A program made the translations under genes and the position numbers. Below the pieces are notes generated by a model. It was not told where the DNA came from and ran no database searches. It was given only the letters and a program-made list of their open reading frames with translations. From assembly GCF_000003815.2 (NCBI RefSeq), contig NC_049985.1, positions 13,654,844 to 13,718,843 on the forward strand: a stretch of DNA of 64,000 nucleotides, in the 5' to 3' direction. Below are positions 12,701 to 27,700 of this stretch, in pieces. Numbering within the stretch: the stretch's first letter is position 1; every line of letters starts with the position of its first letter. The DNA comes from Branchiostoma floridae. Lineage: Eukaryota > Chordata > Leptocardii > Amphioxiformes > Branchiostomatidae.

Positions 12701-15700
12701 GTGGCCATTCATCAAGGGGGTGCTTTTGAATGCCTTGCTATTCCGTCTTCAGTGGCTCCTGCATTTTCCTTGTACAGCATTGATGAAATGTGTAAAGACT
12801 ATTGTCCACTGGTTCTTGAAGGTGTTGTCAGACAAGTAAAACAGGCTCCACTCTGGGCTGAAGACCTTTATATAGAATGCTTACTGTGGGCAGTAAAAAG
12901 AATGAGGGCAAATCCTGTTCACTACACTTTGTTACATGTATTTACAGTCTATGTAAGAAGGAGGCTTTGAACCTTTTGTGCATGTAGACATTTTATGTCT
13001 TGCTACAGTTTAGCCATAGAAATTAATACTGGAATTTAATATATTATAAGGTGTACTTTTTTGCCTTTCCCTCACTCTTTCTCTTTTTTTTGCAAATGGC
13101 CTTTTGTTGTGATTACCAGAGTTTATTATGTGAGTGGTAATCATCTCTGTGATAAAAGGGTTTACCGCACACATGCAATAAAATGTGACGAATGTCGCAC
13201 CCTAATTTCACCCTACAGCTTATCAAGTCCATTGGAATGTGTTGTCTATGCATAGCCGCTAAATTATCACCAAGGTGCAAAGCCCATCCCATTGTATGCC
13301 TAAAGCACTCAATGCTTTGCAGTACCAATATTGGCATTCAAGTTCAGGCTTCAAGATAAACTTTAATGAATACTCTGTCATCAGGTTGATTTATTGGATT
13401 GTACAAGGGAAAAGAAGCAGCTGCTAAAGGGCCTACCCAGAAAGTGGGATTAGAACTCATCTCTAACGAAGAAGATGACATTTGCTGAAATTAATTTATC
13501 ACCAGCTGGTTGAACTTGTAATATAAAATACAGAGTGTGCAACAGCTAATGAATAAAAGATGCTGGCATTGTGTTTACTTTGATTAAGAACTGCCATGAG
13601 CAACTGTGCTGTGTAATTAATGTTATTTGTTGGTGGTAATTTGTTGGCAGTGTGGTGCAGCAAACTTTCAGTCTACCGGAAGAAAACAGAGGAATTTGGC
13701 ATTTATTAACATATTTATTTTGTCAACAGACCAGGCATGCCAAATTGGTGCTTGTATAAAGTCATTGGAAGCACAAGCCATTATAAAACGCAGTCACTCT
13801 TAATGACTAATAGTATCACTTGAAATGCATAGGATTCTTTTGATAAGTGCTTGTAATGAACGAAAGATTTGCTATCCTGTAATATTTGAAATTGCTTAGA
13901 TTTTACCATTCTTATCAATTGGTTTATTAGCTGCCCACACAACAACATACGTCCAGTGGGAGGGGGGCATACTTATACAGTGTAAGAATTGAAATGTTTG
14001 GAGTGCAAGGAATTAAGATAGTAATATTTTTTTGTGTATGTCTGTGCATGTTTGATCACAACGACAAGCCGGAGATTAGACAGAGAGCAGCAAGCAGAGC
14101 ACATATTGGAGGTATGTCCATGTTTACACTTATACCCCTGCCTTCTTCTCTGTTTGGTGAGGAAGAGCGTCATTGTTGACCAACATTACCATATTCACGT
14201 GCTCCCAGTTGGCAAGTAAATACCATCCCCTGACTGGACGCTGGCAAGCCGAGACATGTCCCCAGGCTTGTCAATGCAGCTTCTCAATTGTTAAATAGGA
14301 AAATTACCATATAAGAGACTGTTGTCTATTCTGCTACCTGTGTGAAAACAATGGGAGGAGCCATCTGTTATCTTACTTCCTAGCAGGTTATAAATACTGC
14401 TTAGTGATAAGCCGAGCACAATATGCAGCAATTTGTGAAAGAAGCCTAACAATAATATAATGTAAATTTTTCACCCTTTGTTCTATGGGAGGTTGGGCCT
14501 AGGTCATTATGCGGTCAGCAAACCGGCTTTGAATCATGGAAGAGGTTTTTCATTATTTATAGAAGGTGGCGTCCGCTTGTTTCCATGCGGAAGCAGGGTG
14601 TGTACGTACAACAAAAGGCTTTTCACGTCAAGTACACTTCAAAGAGTCAGACTGGCTCAAGCTGGTAACTGTTCCCCTTTGTTCGAAGGCTATACTTTTG
14701 TTGGAACAGCTAACAGGTTCAGGATCAAACAGAACACAACCCTTCCAAGCCTGACACGTCTATTGCTGCAGTACAGATACTGCCTTTTATTGTCTTCATA
14801 AATTCTTGTCAAAAGCTAAAGGTATTGATAATAGACTTTGTCCACATCCCCCCTTTTTGACATAGGGTTTTACGGCTGATCTTGTGCACAGGTAAGGGCG
14901 GCAAAACTTCCAATCGATAGCCTGGATTTTCCATTGATTTTTGCCGAGCCCAATGTCACATGATAATTTTATACTTCACTTCACTCCGAGCTTTTCATTG
15001 CTCTGGCAAAAATTGGGGCCATGGTGCCTACCTTCCCAGCCCAGGTAGATAATTTGCAGGGATTCCTGCGTGCCGTTTCACCCAGTAATGTCGAGATTCA
15101 CCCTTTGATCCAATACTATAGGCTAAACGAGTGGCTGAAATGTTATCGAAGAATACAAGTAAGGGTGTAGCCTTTTTGAGTCCTCCGTGATTGAAGTATG
15201 CAGTCGGCACCCTGGCTAAATTGATGGAGGCGCTCTGACCTTCCTAGCTCAGTGGGCTTGGGGAGAGGCCGGCATTTCCAGAGATGATTTGCTGGAAGGA
15301 TGGAGCAAAATTAAAGGCCTGCCAATCAATGAGCGTAAACTCCAGGCTGATCCCCCACTCAGTCATGGCACATGAAGGATCTACAGCTAGTTTGGCCATT
15401 ATGTACCTTCCAAGTTGCCTGCCACAACTCCCCGCAGTAAAAACTTATGATGGATGGGATGGATGAAGGGAATCAAGGACCCTCTCCCAGTTACAAGTGA
15501 ATCCCATTTCTGAACCTAATTTCCTACCAAGTCTGTTGAAAGCAGGGAGAAGAATAAAAACGGAAGGGGAGCCAAGGTTACCAAGGTTAGATTTAATGAA
15601 TATGCAGCCAGTACAAAGGCCACTGCAAACAAGCTTTCAACAAAGTAACGTTGATAGACTATACTGGTGGGAAGAGGGTTGCTGGTATGACCTTTGAACC

Positions 15701-18700
15701 TCCCTGCTATGCCAAAACCAGGTTATTTTGAATTTAGGACTTAAGATTTACCTTTGTCATAGATCTCGTAAAATATCTTAAGAAGCTGTAACAGTTAAGC
15801 CTTGCCTAATTGGGATCAATCTAGACAAAAGCCATAATTTCCTGCATTTAAAGTGGAGACATATGACTGGGCAACTACAGTCAACCCTGGCCATAAACAT
15901 GACATACAATCTGAGTTGTCAACTTTATAGTGGGCTGTATTCATTAACAGTTAAACTCAAGGCATGGCCCTAGGGGGTAAGCAACATATACAGTGGTTAC
16001 ATGTGTCAGTTTAGTATTCTGTTACATTGTTCACTTGTCATAGACGATAACTTTCCCGGCCTTTAACTTTACAAATCAGCAACTGTTCTACTTATCATTC
16101 CCTCCTTTTCAAAACAGCCTCTGGAAATGTAATAAGACTTCTGATCATAATAAATTTCTATCTAGATTTGGTAACAGATTTGCTTGAAAATATTCCCGTG
16201 GTCACAATCCCAGTATTTTTGAGACAATATGAGCAAATTATTTTGATTGTTCTATATTTTTTCAGTTATATACCCTTCCATATAGTTTGATTATGTTGTC
16301 TTCAGCACTGAGATGTTAAAGAGCCTGGCATAACCAGTAGTGTGGTACAGCACACTTTATATTGGTTTGGCATGCAGGTGTGTAAATGGTCCAAAAAGGT
16401 GACATTGGTAGAACAACGAGGCTGTACATGTTATATAGGTCACAACCATCAATATCCCCCCTCCCACCCATCAGAATTAATCTCAGCAACCTGTGACCGA
16501 ATCCACTTACTGCAAAATGTGAAAATGCTCTTAACATTTCAAGGAGAATTGAACTGAAATGAGGGGTGGAGCGGGGTCTGAAGAGTTAGCTGGGATTCAG
16601 TCGCAGAGCAAATTTGATTCAAACGACGTGATGATTGCATGGCATTTGTATCAGAGATATGCAGGTAGCGTACCTCATGTCAATAAGTAGGATAAAAAGA
16701 CACCCCGCTCATTAACAGCACTTAGTATGTAGTGCGCTGCTCGGAAATGATTCTCAGCTCAGTGCTTCCGTTATTTTGCCGCATGAATATTTGTAGCCCA
16801 GCCATCTGTTGCCCGAGAATCTCATAAAGTTTCGGCTCCGTCACCGGTGGTGCCAGATTGTCTAATAAGCGCCAAGTCCAAACGGTTGATGCCCTTCAGC
16901 CTAACACCTGACCTTCAGAATATAAATCCCTGGTGGAAAAAAAAGTGTAATGCTCTTATCAGAAATCATTGTTGCACCTCCATCTGCCCAAGCGTGTGCA
17001 ACGGAAGCATGTGCCAAAGCCGGTGTAACCACAAAGGTGCCCTGTGTTGTCAGCCTCCTGCCTTGAGGTAAGAAAGCTTGACCCCAGAAAGCCCCACCTA
17101 TTGGTAGGAACAAAGGGCAGGCCTGTTTCCGGTGTCCCCACTTGTACCCAGAACGCTCAGGTCCCCAGAACCTGATTGAGATTCGTCCAGTATTGACTTT
17201 TTTACTGCCCGCTCGTTTCAGGATGGTTTGAATCAATGAAACTGTCTCAGTTGGAAGTACTTCCCTCTTCAGGGAAAGATAGATGTATCGATTGGCACCT
17301 TTCACAAGAATTAACACCCAGGGAAATCTATAAATACAGCTGATCTCATGCAGAAAAAATTCCTGTATTAAAAATCATATCTAGCCCATAACACATTCAA
17401 GCTGGCAACACTAATTGTAGATTAGAAGAAAACTTTCGAATCCATGCAAATTTACTGGAAATATGATCACTCTTAGACCACACACTGAAATCACAATGGT
17501 GTATTAGCGAGATTTCAATTGAGCCTGTTTCTTCTTGTCTGAGGGACTTACATTGTTCAGTTTTGAAAAAACATCATAAGATGCATAATCAGTTATTTCC
17601 TAATGAGGATTTGGCGGTTCAGAGCTGGAGACAGTTGAATTCCTGGCTTTCAGAGCTGCAGACTGTGAAATCTGTGGACAATGGAGCCTCTTAACTTTGT
17701 TTAAACCGAAATTCTGCAACATACAAACATTGTAAGGGAGGATCTGCTCAGACTCTTCATCCCCTTTCTGGACAAACAAAGGAGCATTAGCTGGAACTGC
17801 GAGGAGAATTCCCTGCACCCTGTCAGAGGGCAGAATATAGGAGAGGAGTTTGAAATGTGTTCTGCGACACACAGACAGGAGTGTCAGGTTTGATGGGTCT
17901 GGAATTGTTCAGCCTCCATTTCTGGATCCCAGCAGATCTAAGATTTAAATGGGGAGGGGAGCAGGAATTTCTGGCAGTCGTCGCCAGGAAGCCAATCCCA
18001 TGTTATTGCTAGAATTTCCCAGGTATGGGATAGGTCTGGAGCTAATTCTCTACTTTTCACAGCCTACTGCGTTCTGTATTTTAACAAGGTCAGGAGCACC
18101 ATTATCTCGACAGTTACTGGCAGGAGCCCATTAGGGTTTGGAGCGCTGTGGAAGAGATATCCTGCTATATTAGTTATTCCTACGTAAACATGGCAGGAAG
18201 GCAGGCAGACTGCAGGGATTTGGCAAGTTATTTTGTACATGCACGGCTTGTGCAGGGGCCCAGCAAGGCTGCAAGGGCTCACAGCCTACCCTTTCCTCTC
18301 TTAACCCTCTCCCTCCTTTGGGGCCACGTTTTTAAGTGATGGTTACAAGGAGATGGATAGATTAGCAGGGAGATTGTTAAAGATGTTTCAACCTTGTGAA
18401 CTGCTATATTCTGCCATACACATCACTAAAATTGTCGTTTTTATGCCTCTCTGCCTGGATCCCATACGAAAGAGGGAATTAAGCCTGCGGGTAGTTTTTA
18501 CCAGTTATTACTTTGGGTACGTCACCTGATCAATCCTGAGATTCCAAGATAATAAGTCTCATCTTGTTGTGGATTACCGAGTGTCTATCCTGCTATACGA
18601 CTGTAATTACGCTGACTGATAATATACTTACCTAGCAGCTATGAGAAAAATGAAAGGTGTTTTTCAAAAGTGAAATCTGCAAAGATGTTCCAAAAATGAA

Positions 18701-21700
18701 TTGAATCTACCCTTCTATATTTTGTTATTTCTCTGACAGTATTTTGAGGATGTTGTGTTGCATTTTACGTGGTTTGTCACTGGAAAAGCCATTATGATAG
18801 ATGCAAACTGTGCTGCCTGGGTAGCTAGTATATTGCAATGTTGCAATTTCAAGGAATAAATGCAAACTTGATTATGATGGATAACTTAACGGTAGAATAC
18901 TATTTTTGTCTTGATGCATTCGCTAGAAAAGTTACAGTGACAATGTAAACAACATGGTTAAATTTTACACACCTGAAAAATTCTGAGATGTTAACAGATA
19001 CAGATTTCATGTTAGTCATAAAGATTCTTTACGAGTAAATTCAAATGTCACTGCATTTAATATGTTATACCACGAACCTGTCATATTTTTTGGTATTTTA
19101 TGTAGTGGTATCGCCTTCCGCATTAAGTCCTATACTTAATATTCAGCCACAATGTACAATTACAAGTTCATAGCTGTATTTCTGTTCTCCAGAATGTGTC
19201 CAGAATTTTACGAAATGGCAAAGAACAGGGATTTCTTTCTGTCCTTTTTGTTTCCATATTATCCCTGGAGGATCTGTTTAACTGGCTGAGAATCACCCAA
19301 TTAAATGTATTATTGGCAGAAGTGCCATTATCAGTGGAGGATGCCATCGTTCTGCTCTTCTGCTGTTGTGATAGATATCTTGTCAGGCTCTAATGGTGGG
19401 AGGAGGGGGCCTAACAAATGACCCTGTGAGGATGATATAGCCTTAGCACTGAATTTGTTTAATGGAAAACGTCAAAGCCAGATAAATTACATAGCATGGA
19501 AGGCGATCAAGAGTATTGTTGCATGGAGCAGAGCAGTGTGGCCAAGTGATAGATGCTTGCAGTTGGGGAGAGACAGTAATGTACATTATTGCTAAAGAAT
19601 TGGCTGGTTTACTCTCGACAGGGCATATTTGTTGTAAACGGAGGCCCTCCTGGTAGAGAGCCACTCTTGCGTTGACTTTTGACATCAAGTGCTAAAATCC
19701 CACCAAGCATGTCCCCCACTTGCTGCTAGCCCTTCCAAATAAGGAAGCGGCTGCTCTGGAGAGTGGAGATTTTCCCTGGATGTGGGCTTTTTAGAGGCCA
19801 AGAGTATGTGATGGTTTTCCTGAGAATGGGAGGCATCACACTGTGACCAGAAGGAGGCACCATAGACAAGGCTGCCTGGTGGAGCTGGCTAAGTACAGAT
19901 GCAGTGACCTTTAGGAGTGGGCGCTTCCCCCCAACCGTTTTCACCACAGACCATTGCTCAAGTCCGGCTTCATGGACAGAGATAATGGATTATTAATGCC
20001 AAGCCCAGATAGGCAAAAGTAATAAAAGGAGATAATAACCAGTTAGCTCTTTTGGCCATATTTTTTGTAACCTTGAACTTTTGAATAATGTATTAGCACT
20101 TCCTGTGGATGAAAGTTGATACACTGCAGTATACACAGTACATGCTCCAAGAAGGCAGCCATTCTGAAAATATGGTTCTGTTACATGTTGAATTTTAAGT
20201 CCCAATTGTATTGCCTGCAGCCAAATGAAGATGGAGGTCTATTTGCATAGAGATGCTTGTTAATTTACTAGTGGTTTTGCCCTGGTTCAAGGTTAATTCA
20301 CTACCATTTCCTGCTGTGTGCTGGATAGGGAGGGCTGTTTCCTCCCCCAGTAGTATCAAGTCTTTGAAGTCCCATTCCTGTTGACTCAAACTGGTGCCAG
20401 CGTTAATTACCTGTAGCGGGAAAAACTTCAGTTGGGTAGATTTCGTGGTCTGAAGTGTGTTTCGCTGTTTGCACTGCCCTTTTCAAATATCACACACTGA
20501 ACAGTAGGCAGGATACTCCACTTGAATATGTAATAAGATCAGTAGAGCTGAAAATCTAATTCAAGAGTTTGCTTGAAGATGTGTTCATGTTTGCTGGTGC
20601 TTTTGCCATGGCAGTGACTGCCGTTGGTCGCTATAGCAATGACTGTCCGATTTAATCTGTCAGCATCCCTGGATAAATGTTTCACTTTGGTGTTATAGTT
20701 ACAGCATGAACGCTTGTCACGTTTTGCAGCTGGAGCCTGGAGCCCAGTAGTTTTGTCTGTGTGCACTTGATATGCAGAGAGACTGGAACATTAACAATTC
20801 GTCAAACGTCTGTCAGTTTTGAGATATCAATTTGGCAGACTCTTGAGGGGTAGAGATTAATTACAAGGTATGGCCCAGATGCCTTCTGCTGCCATTAATA
20901 GTACATGTGCTGAGGGAAGATTAACAGGCTGGTAACCCTTTTCCACTGGCATGAACGCGGATAGGGTTTCGGAACAGAAGTTTTGTGTAATTGTTACTTG
21001 TGATTGTTTGCTGAGAGTTTTACCATCACGGCTGGTAGACTTTTAATAAGTTGGAAACACAACTTGTTAGTCTTGCCCCTCGTGTGCGGGTTAACGGCTG
21101 GAAACATTGCATCAGACCCAGACCACTCTAACAGTCCATGTTGAATAAATAAAACAGCTCTCAGCCCAACCAAATTTCCTGCATGAATGGTCTCCAGGGT
21201 CAGACAAAATGAATTAAACTTTTATTGTAAAGCTAACAGACCTGGCAAACACAAACACCCGCTTCCTGCCTACCAAACAAGAGCAACAAACTGACAGATA
21301 GCAATCACCGACACAGGTGATTCGGCAGGTATGCAAGTAGTCGGTTTACCTGTACGGCCCCGAAGATAAGGGAATAGAAAAGAATTCTCCCCTGTGTTTG
21401 AAATAGCAAGTGTTGGAATAAAAGAGCCACTGTCTGGTTGCCTGGGTGTTAAGATAGAGCAGATGGGAAAAGTCAGTAGAAGACATAGAAGGCCCCAGTC
21501 TTGTGTATTTGTTTTGGATGCGAATAAAAGTAGAGAAGGTCGAAGGTACATTTGTGTTTATACGGGAGAAGTCACATGCTTGCATGGAGGGATAATGGAT
21601 CCATGTGCCCTTTGATAATGGAAGTTCAAGAGTTTTGGAATCATGGTCATGTTTCTGGGTTACCGGGTCATGGCTCTCTGTGGTGCAGAACATATGGAAG

Positions 21701-24700
21701 CCCAGAACCTTGTTAGATGCCTCCTGCCCTTTTAAATCACGTGTATCTTAACTGTTGACTGGTCTCCAAACAGCTCCTCAACTTCTGTGTATTTATCAGT
21801 ATACATCTCAAATCAAACAGTAAAGACCTGAACTTCACTTTTACCACTTCCTGAAAAGCACTGAGTGCTTTTCAGGAAGTGGTAAAAGTCCAATAACATC
21901 ATATACAACACCAACATTGGGGAACAGTTACTCTCAATAGATGTCGTATAATAGAAAATTTTGTTTTCATTACATGGGAAGTTTTGTACACAAAGCAGAT
22001 CTGAAACCTTTTTGAACCAATCCTGCCTTTATTCTTTGTTGTTGTTGTGTTGGAAATCACAGTGTGGTAGTATTCTTGACCTACACTTTTGCGAAAGAAG
22101 GTAAATGTTGTCCTTTCTGTTGTTGTGCAGATTTCCGTGTCGGACAATGGCAGCCCTCCCCAGGTCTCGACGACACACGTGGTTGTTACGGTCGCAGATG
22201 TCAACGACAACAGTCCTGACTTTGGGACCAACACCATCCGCATCCGGGTTCCAGAGCGTCCTCGCACCAATGAGAAGGGGGATATCTACCGGGTGGTTGC
22301 CAGCGACGATGATGTCGGTCCCAACGGCGACCTAGCGTACAGTATCAAGGGAGGAAACGAAAAGGGGAGGTTTACCATTGATCCAACAAATGGGATGATT
22401 TCTACAAGAAAGCCATTGGTAGATGGACAACAGTACAACTTAAAGGTATAGCGGTCTCTTGTCCGCTGTAATATNNNNNNNNNNNNNNNNNNNNNNNNNN
22501 NNNNNNNNNNNNNNNNNNNNNNNNNNNNNNNNNNNNNNNNNNNNNNNNNNNNNNNNNNNNNNNNNNNNNNNNNNNNNNNNNNNNNNNNNNNNNNNNNNNN
22601 NNNNNNNNNNNNNNNNNNNNNNNNNNNNNNNNNNNNNNNNNNNNNNNNNNNNNNNNNNNNNNNNNNNNNNNNNNNNNNNNNNNNNNNNNNNNNNNNNNNN
22701 NNNNNNNNNNNNNNNNNNNNNNNNNNNNNNNNNNNNNNNNNNNNNNNNNNNNNNNNNNNNNNNNNNNNNNNNNNNNNNNNNNNNNNNNNNNNNNNNNNNN
22801 NNNNNNNNNNNNNNNNNNNNNNNNNNNNNNNNNNNNNNNGTATTCCCTGGTACAGTACTCCAGGCTTAAGCTGTATTATGCTCCAATCAGACAGAAGATC
22901 CCAGCATCAGGCTCCCTGTAGGATTTGTCCCACTCACTCAGATGTGATGGGAAGATGTATGGCCAATAGCCAGCTCGCCTGACAGGCCTGCTGCTTGGAA
23001 ACATAATTAAGAAAATGCCTTGTCACAACGATTAGTCTGACCTTTTTCCTATTCCAGAATTGATGCGTCTCTTTATAATCCGTCTCCCTTCCCTTCCTTC
23101 CCTCCCTCCCCCCCTCTGTCTGTAATAGATTACCGGCCTGCTTGATTGCGCTCCAGTAAAGGTTATTTTTAAGGACTACTAACTTTTCCTAAGGCTTCCT
23201 CCTGGCATTTGGTGCATTCTTGTCGAAATAACTCACAGCTGTCAATCCCACTTGTGCCCGGAAATCCCCCCACCCCCTCCCCTCTCCTATCCACAGGTCT
23301 AAATACGGCATTTCTGAGGCGGTATCTTGCGAGTTAGACATGCTGGCCAGCAGGCTTTATCATTAGTTTAAAGAAGATTGATAGTGAGTGCTGCTATATT
23401 TGGTTACTACCAGAAGCCTTGAAGCCTCAAGTTGAAGACCTGTGTCATGTATAATTAGTGCATTCCTGGTGATAGGCCCTCACATCTGCCAAAACAGGGA
23501 CCACCTCCGGAGGGTCATGACGTCCAAATGTCATGTTTTTCTCCTCATATTATGCAATCACATGACTTCCTGTCAGACTTGGGTGGGATTTCTTTCTGAA
23601 GACAAAAATTTTATAATCTCAACATCTTGAATTTTCCATTCTGTAATTTAAGTTAAAACTGCAAGAGGTAATTTTCCTTTTTTCTAGATAACCCTTCTTT
23701 GCTGGCAACCCATGCAATGAAAAGTACCATATCCATACTTCTGCCATCAATATTTTTCGAAGCCCAGTTCCAACACAATTGTTGCAGCCCTCCCCTACCA
23801 TGTAATGTGAACGGTTGGGCCATTGTGAACATATGGGAATGAGGGTGGATAGATGCCATCAGCTCAATCGGTATATATTCAATTGAGTGGCATGTTGTGG
23901 CCATACTGTCCACTTAATCAAATCAATTTGGACAAGGGACTGCTGAAAGGCCAGGGTATTCCTGAAGGCTTTCCTTCATGTGATATCAGTGTAAGTGAAT
24001 TTGGGGTTGAATTCAATTTGGTCAATTGACTCCAGCAGGTAATTGAGTTTTGCCAAATGAAATTATTGGAAATGTTTTTTATCCTACAAAGAGGGACGGC
24101 TTTCCTGCGGTTTTAGGGCAAGTACAAGGCAATTTTTGTCGCGGCCTTTGATAAGCGAGAGCTTACAGATGCGTACAGGTTACTTGAAGCCCCTAACCCT
24201 GCTCAAGATTGCCACTAAAGGGTGCATGCAATGTAATCAGGGAAGCAAATACTGTTACATCCTTCCGATTTGAAAAACTAGTCTGATTATTTCCCTGGTG
24301 CATATCAAATGTCACCAAAATACCCAGTCTTCCAGTGTTAATGTGATTGAAAATAATCCTATGTCTGTAGCCATCATGTTTACTGATCTTATGTCTCCAT
24401 GAAAACTGTTGCACATCAATCCTGTTTCCTATTTAAAGCTTTTCATGTGTTAATTCCTTACCTTAAGTCAAAGTTTCACTAAATGTCTGAACCCCCTTCC
24501 TGTTGACTTCTGTTGTAACCCATGCAGATTTCTTTTGTTGGAGATGACCATAGGAAGGAGAAAGTTAAAACGTCTTCATGGAGAGAGTGAAAAAATTTCC
24601 TACATTTTAGCATATTCTCTTCTTTATCTCCCCTCCAGATTCTTCTCTCAGTGATAGATCTGAACGACAACCGACCACAGTTTGCACAGAAGAAGTACGA

Positions 24701-27700
24701 GGTAGAGATCCCAGAAGAGGCGCCCATTGACACGCTGGTCACCAGGGTAACCGCATCCGATGTGGACGAGAACAGCCGCCTCTTCTACTCCATCGACTCC
24801 AGCACCGACCCTGTCAGCATGCAGAAGTTCCGCATCAACCCTCGCACAGGTAGGCACGAACAGCTGTGTGAGACCTGAAATATGTTGTGTACATTGTTGT
24901 GTACAGAGTATAGTCAGATAAACATTGATGACTAACAGCTATTGTGAAGTCATGTACTTGTAGTGGTTTTGTGTCGCAAATTGATTGAAAAGGAGGTTTT
25001 TGGTGGTTGAAACAATTCTGTATGCACAGCAGTCAAAAAGGAGACACATGTACTTTTTCGTGAACTCACAGTGGAAATGTCACCACCAAAACCATGTTAA
25101 CATAACCACAAAGTATCAAGACTATATGAAAAGATTTTTGTGATAACAGGTTTTGCCTGATAATTCATCATTAGTACATTCAGGTATAGTTATCAGGATA
25201 GCGTAGAAAACTGGATTTTGAGTATTTCTTTTCTCCTCCAGGTGAAATCTACACAGCCTCTCCTTTGGACCACGAGACCAAGGACCAGCACATTCTGACC
25301 ATCATGGCTAAAGACCAGGATGTCTCTGTGATGCGCAACTTTGTCCGCGTCGTCATCAATGTTAAGGACTCCAACGACCACCGCCCCATATTCAGTGCGC
25401 AGGAGTACACTGGCGGGGTGTACGAAACCGCCGCGTACGGCACATCTGTGGTGCAAGTGGTGGCGACCGACCGAGACAGGGGCGCCAACTCCGAGCTGAC
25501 GTACACCATAGAAACAGGTACGTTTTTCAAACAGTTTGGTAAACACCACAGAACGGAAGGAATGGCCGCGTGCCGTGCTTGATTTGGGCCTCCCACGTCA
25601 TTTGTAGATTGATGTGACTGTTTGTGGAATGTGTGTGCGGTTGCTATACCGCATTCTTGACTAGGACTTGTGATGTAGCGGCAACAGTACTGTGGATACA
25701 GGTGTGTAGCCGCAACGCAAAGTGGGCTACCACCATCAAAAATAAATGCACATAGGTGTTACAGTTTAGCCTTGCCTGAAAGGCAAAACACATCTAAGGA
25801 AAGTTTATCAGCATCAGGAAGCTATTGAAGCAGCAGGCTTGTAGAAAAAGCACCCCCATGGCAACTTTTCCTCCATTTATTTGATTCTAAATCACCAAAG
25901 TAAATGACGTGCTAAAGGCCTGCCCCATCCAAATGATGATGGGATAAGACAGTCCTCCATTCACGAGCATTAGGAAGTAGGGGGAAGCTTACAAGTGTAT
26001 GCTCTTGAAGGAACCATGCTATCATTTCTTATCCGGGAGGAGATACAGTATGTTTTAATGGTTGGAAATGCCAGAAGGTGAGCTTATAAACTCCCATTCA
26101 AGATGCCTGGAAGGGACGACAAGATGCCTTATGTCGCCCCTTCTGACCCCATTTTTGCTGTGCCTGCCTCTATATCAGTAACCGTCAATAAAAGTTGCAT
26201 GTCTTTTTAAACCTTAAATCCTGCACTTGCTTCAGATGCCTTTTTCTGATTTTCTTGTAATGGTGGGCCGTTTTTTTTAGGTGGCCATTTATTAGGAGAG
26301 AGAATGTAAACTTCTTGGTCATTAAGAATTGCAATCCATTGGCAGCGGAAATGGTAGACAGTTTATCTCACAGGTGACTAATGGTTACCTTCATTCATGT
26401 CTCAGGAAAGTAATGAGATTTTAATTGCTGCTCCACAGGAGTGATCACTATTTTACCACACCTATGGTAGGGTTCCCTTTTGAAGGAATATATGGTGAAC
26501 AATTGTCACGGAACTAAGCCTTCCCTTTGAAGAAGATGTGTGGTGAGACTAATTCTTTGGTCACTGAAACTCTTTTCAAGGTCTTTAGAAACAGAGGGGT
26601 TACCCCTTCACATCTGGAGTGCATTGGTCCATATCTGGCCTGGGGTGCTGGCCTACTTCAGTAAAAGGCCAGTATTGTGTGAGATTTACGTTTGTATACC
26701 TTTTTCAGGTGAAAAAACAAGGTTAGAGGCACTGGAGCAACAGATAACAACTATGGTTGAGGACTTTGAAAAAGATAATGCATGGAAGTGTTTTGTAAAC
26801 TGAACTGAAGTGAATGGTGTTACATACAAAAAAATTGTCAGAAAGAGTAGTATGATGTTTATCGTAATGTGCTAATTGGATATGACATATCTGGTGCAAT
26901 GTTTGGTTAGACTGTGTCCCAAGGGATGTTGAAAATACTGGGTTTGGCTGCAAATGAAAATGGTAACCAGCTTTACCAGTCTTTATCAGGAAGGTGCAGC
27001 TTTCTCTCCCCCAAAGATACAGATCTGTTTATTTTCAGAGTAATTGCATACATGGAGTTTAGACTTCTGTTTTGGTTCCTTGGGGACAAACAAAGGAAAA
27101 ATCCTGCCGAAATTCGCCACTGAAAGCTACTGCCGCCTTTCTACCACCATGTCAGTAATCCAAAGCTAGGGTTGGTAGATCTAAAGGATAATACTTGGAG
27201 AAGTGTTCACTGGATAACTTCTACTGCAAGTGTAAGGGGTTACAGGCAGAGAGGTGGTCCCATATGTAGAACAGAGTGAAGAAATGAATAAAAACACACC
27301 TGTGCTTCTAGTAGTGCAATCATGCATCATAGGATGTTTACACAATGGTTTGGTAAAGAGTTGCCTTTTGTTCGGTTAAGATTAGTGGGATTGTTTCTAA
27401 ATATTGACAATATCTTGAGGCAAAATTGTAACCAATGATCTGGGTTTCCGTCCTGAAGGTGCCAAGTGTATAGGACTCTGCTTATCTATTAGGGAAATCT
27501 TCCTTCCTTGGTAGACGGGCGTACGCCCCTGATCGTGTCATCTTGCACTTATCGTCAGTTGCAGTGCAGATATCACTTAGAGGAAAAGGAAATCCTTCAG
27601 AACTATTCATTACATCTTTCTTCCGACAATCTGTGACAGTTGCAGAGCGCAGTAGTTACCGGAGATTGGATCTCTATGTGGAAGTATAGTGTGGAGTGCT

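Larger units (their letters stand above)
4656..14049 (+). other. FAT intron (9.4 kb) with an assembly gap
   Basis: The donor is GTTAGT at 4656. The position where the acceptor is needed reads AT, not AG, at 14048-14049 (see findings). The intron contains a short inverted-repeat element at 5281-5445 and the 100-N gap at 11372-11471. No further exon is required here by phase. Several 60-110 codon open frames on both strands look random. Confidence 0.7.

Noticed and set aside
14034-14219. Open frame reading through FAT exon C
   Set aside because: Only 14050-14111 is cadherin; the rest is intron read through a consensus donor.
16901-17317. 138-codon minus-strand open frame in a FAT intron
   Set aside because: No recognisable domain, no splice or promoter context; composition looks random.
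24120-24175. Possible missing cadherin exon ([16 protein letters not shown])
   Set aside because: Lacks the D-x-G pattern of the needed strand and has no good acceptor.
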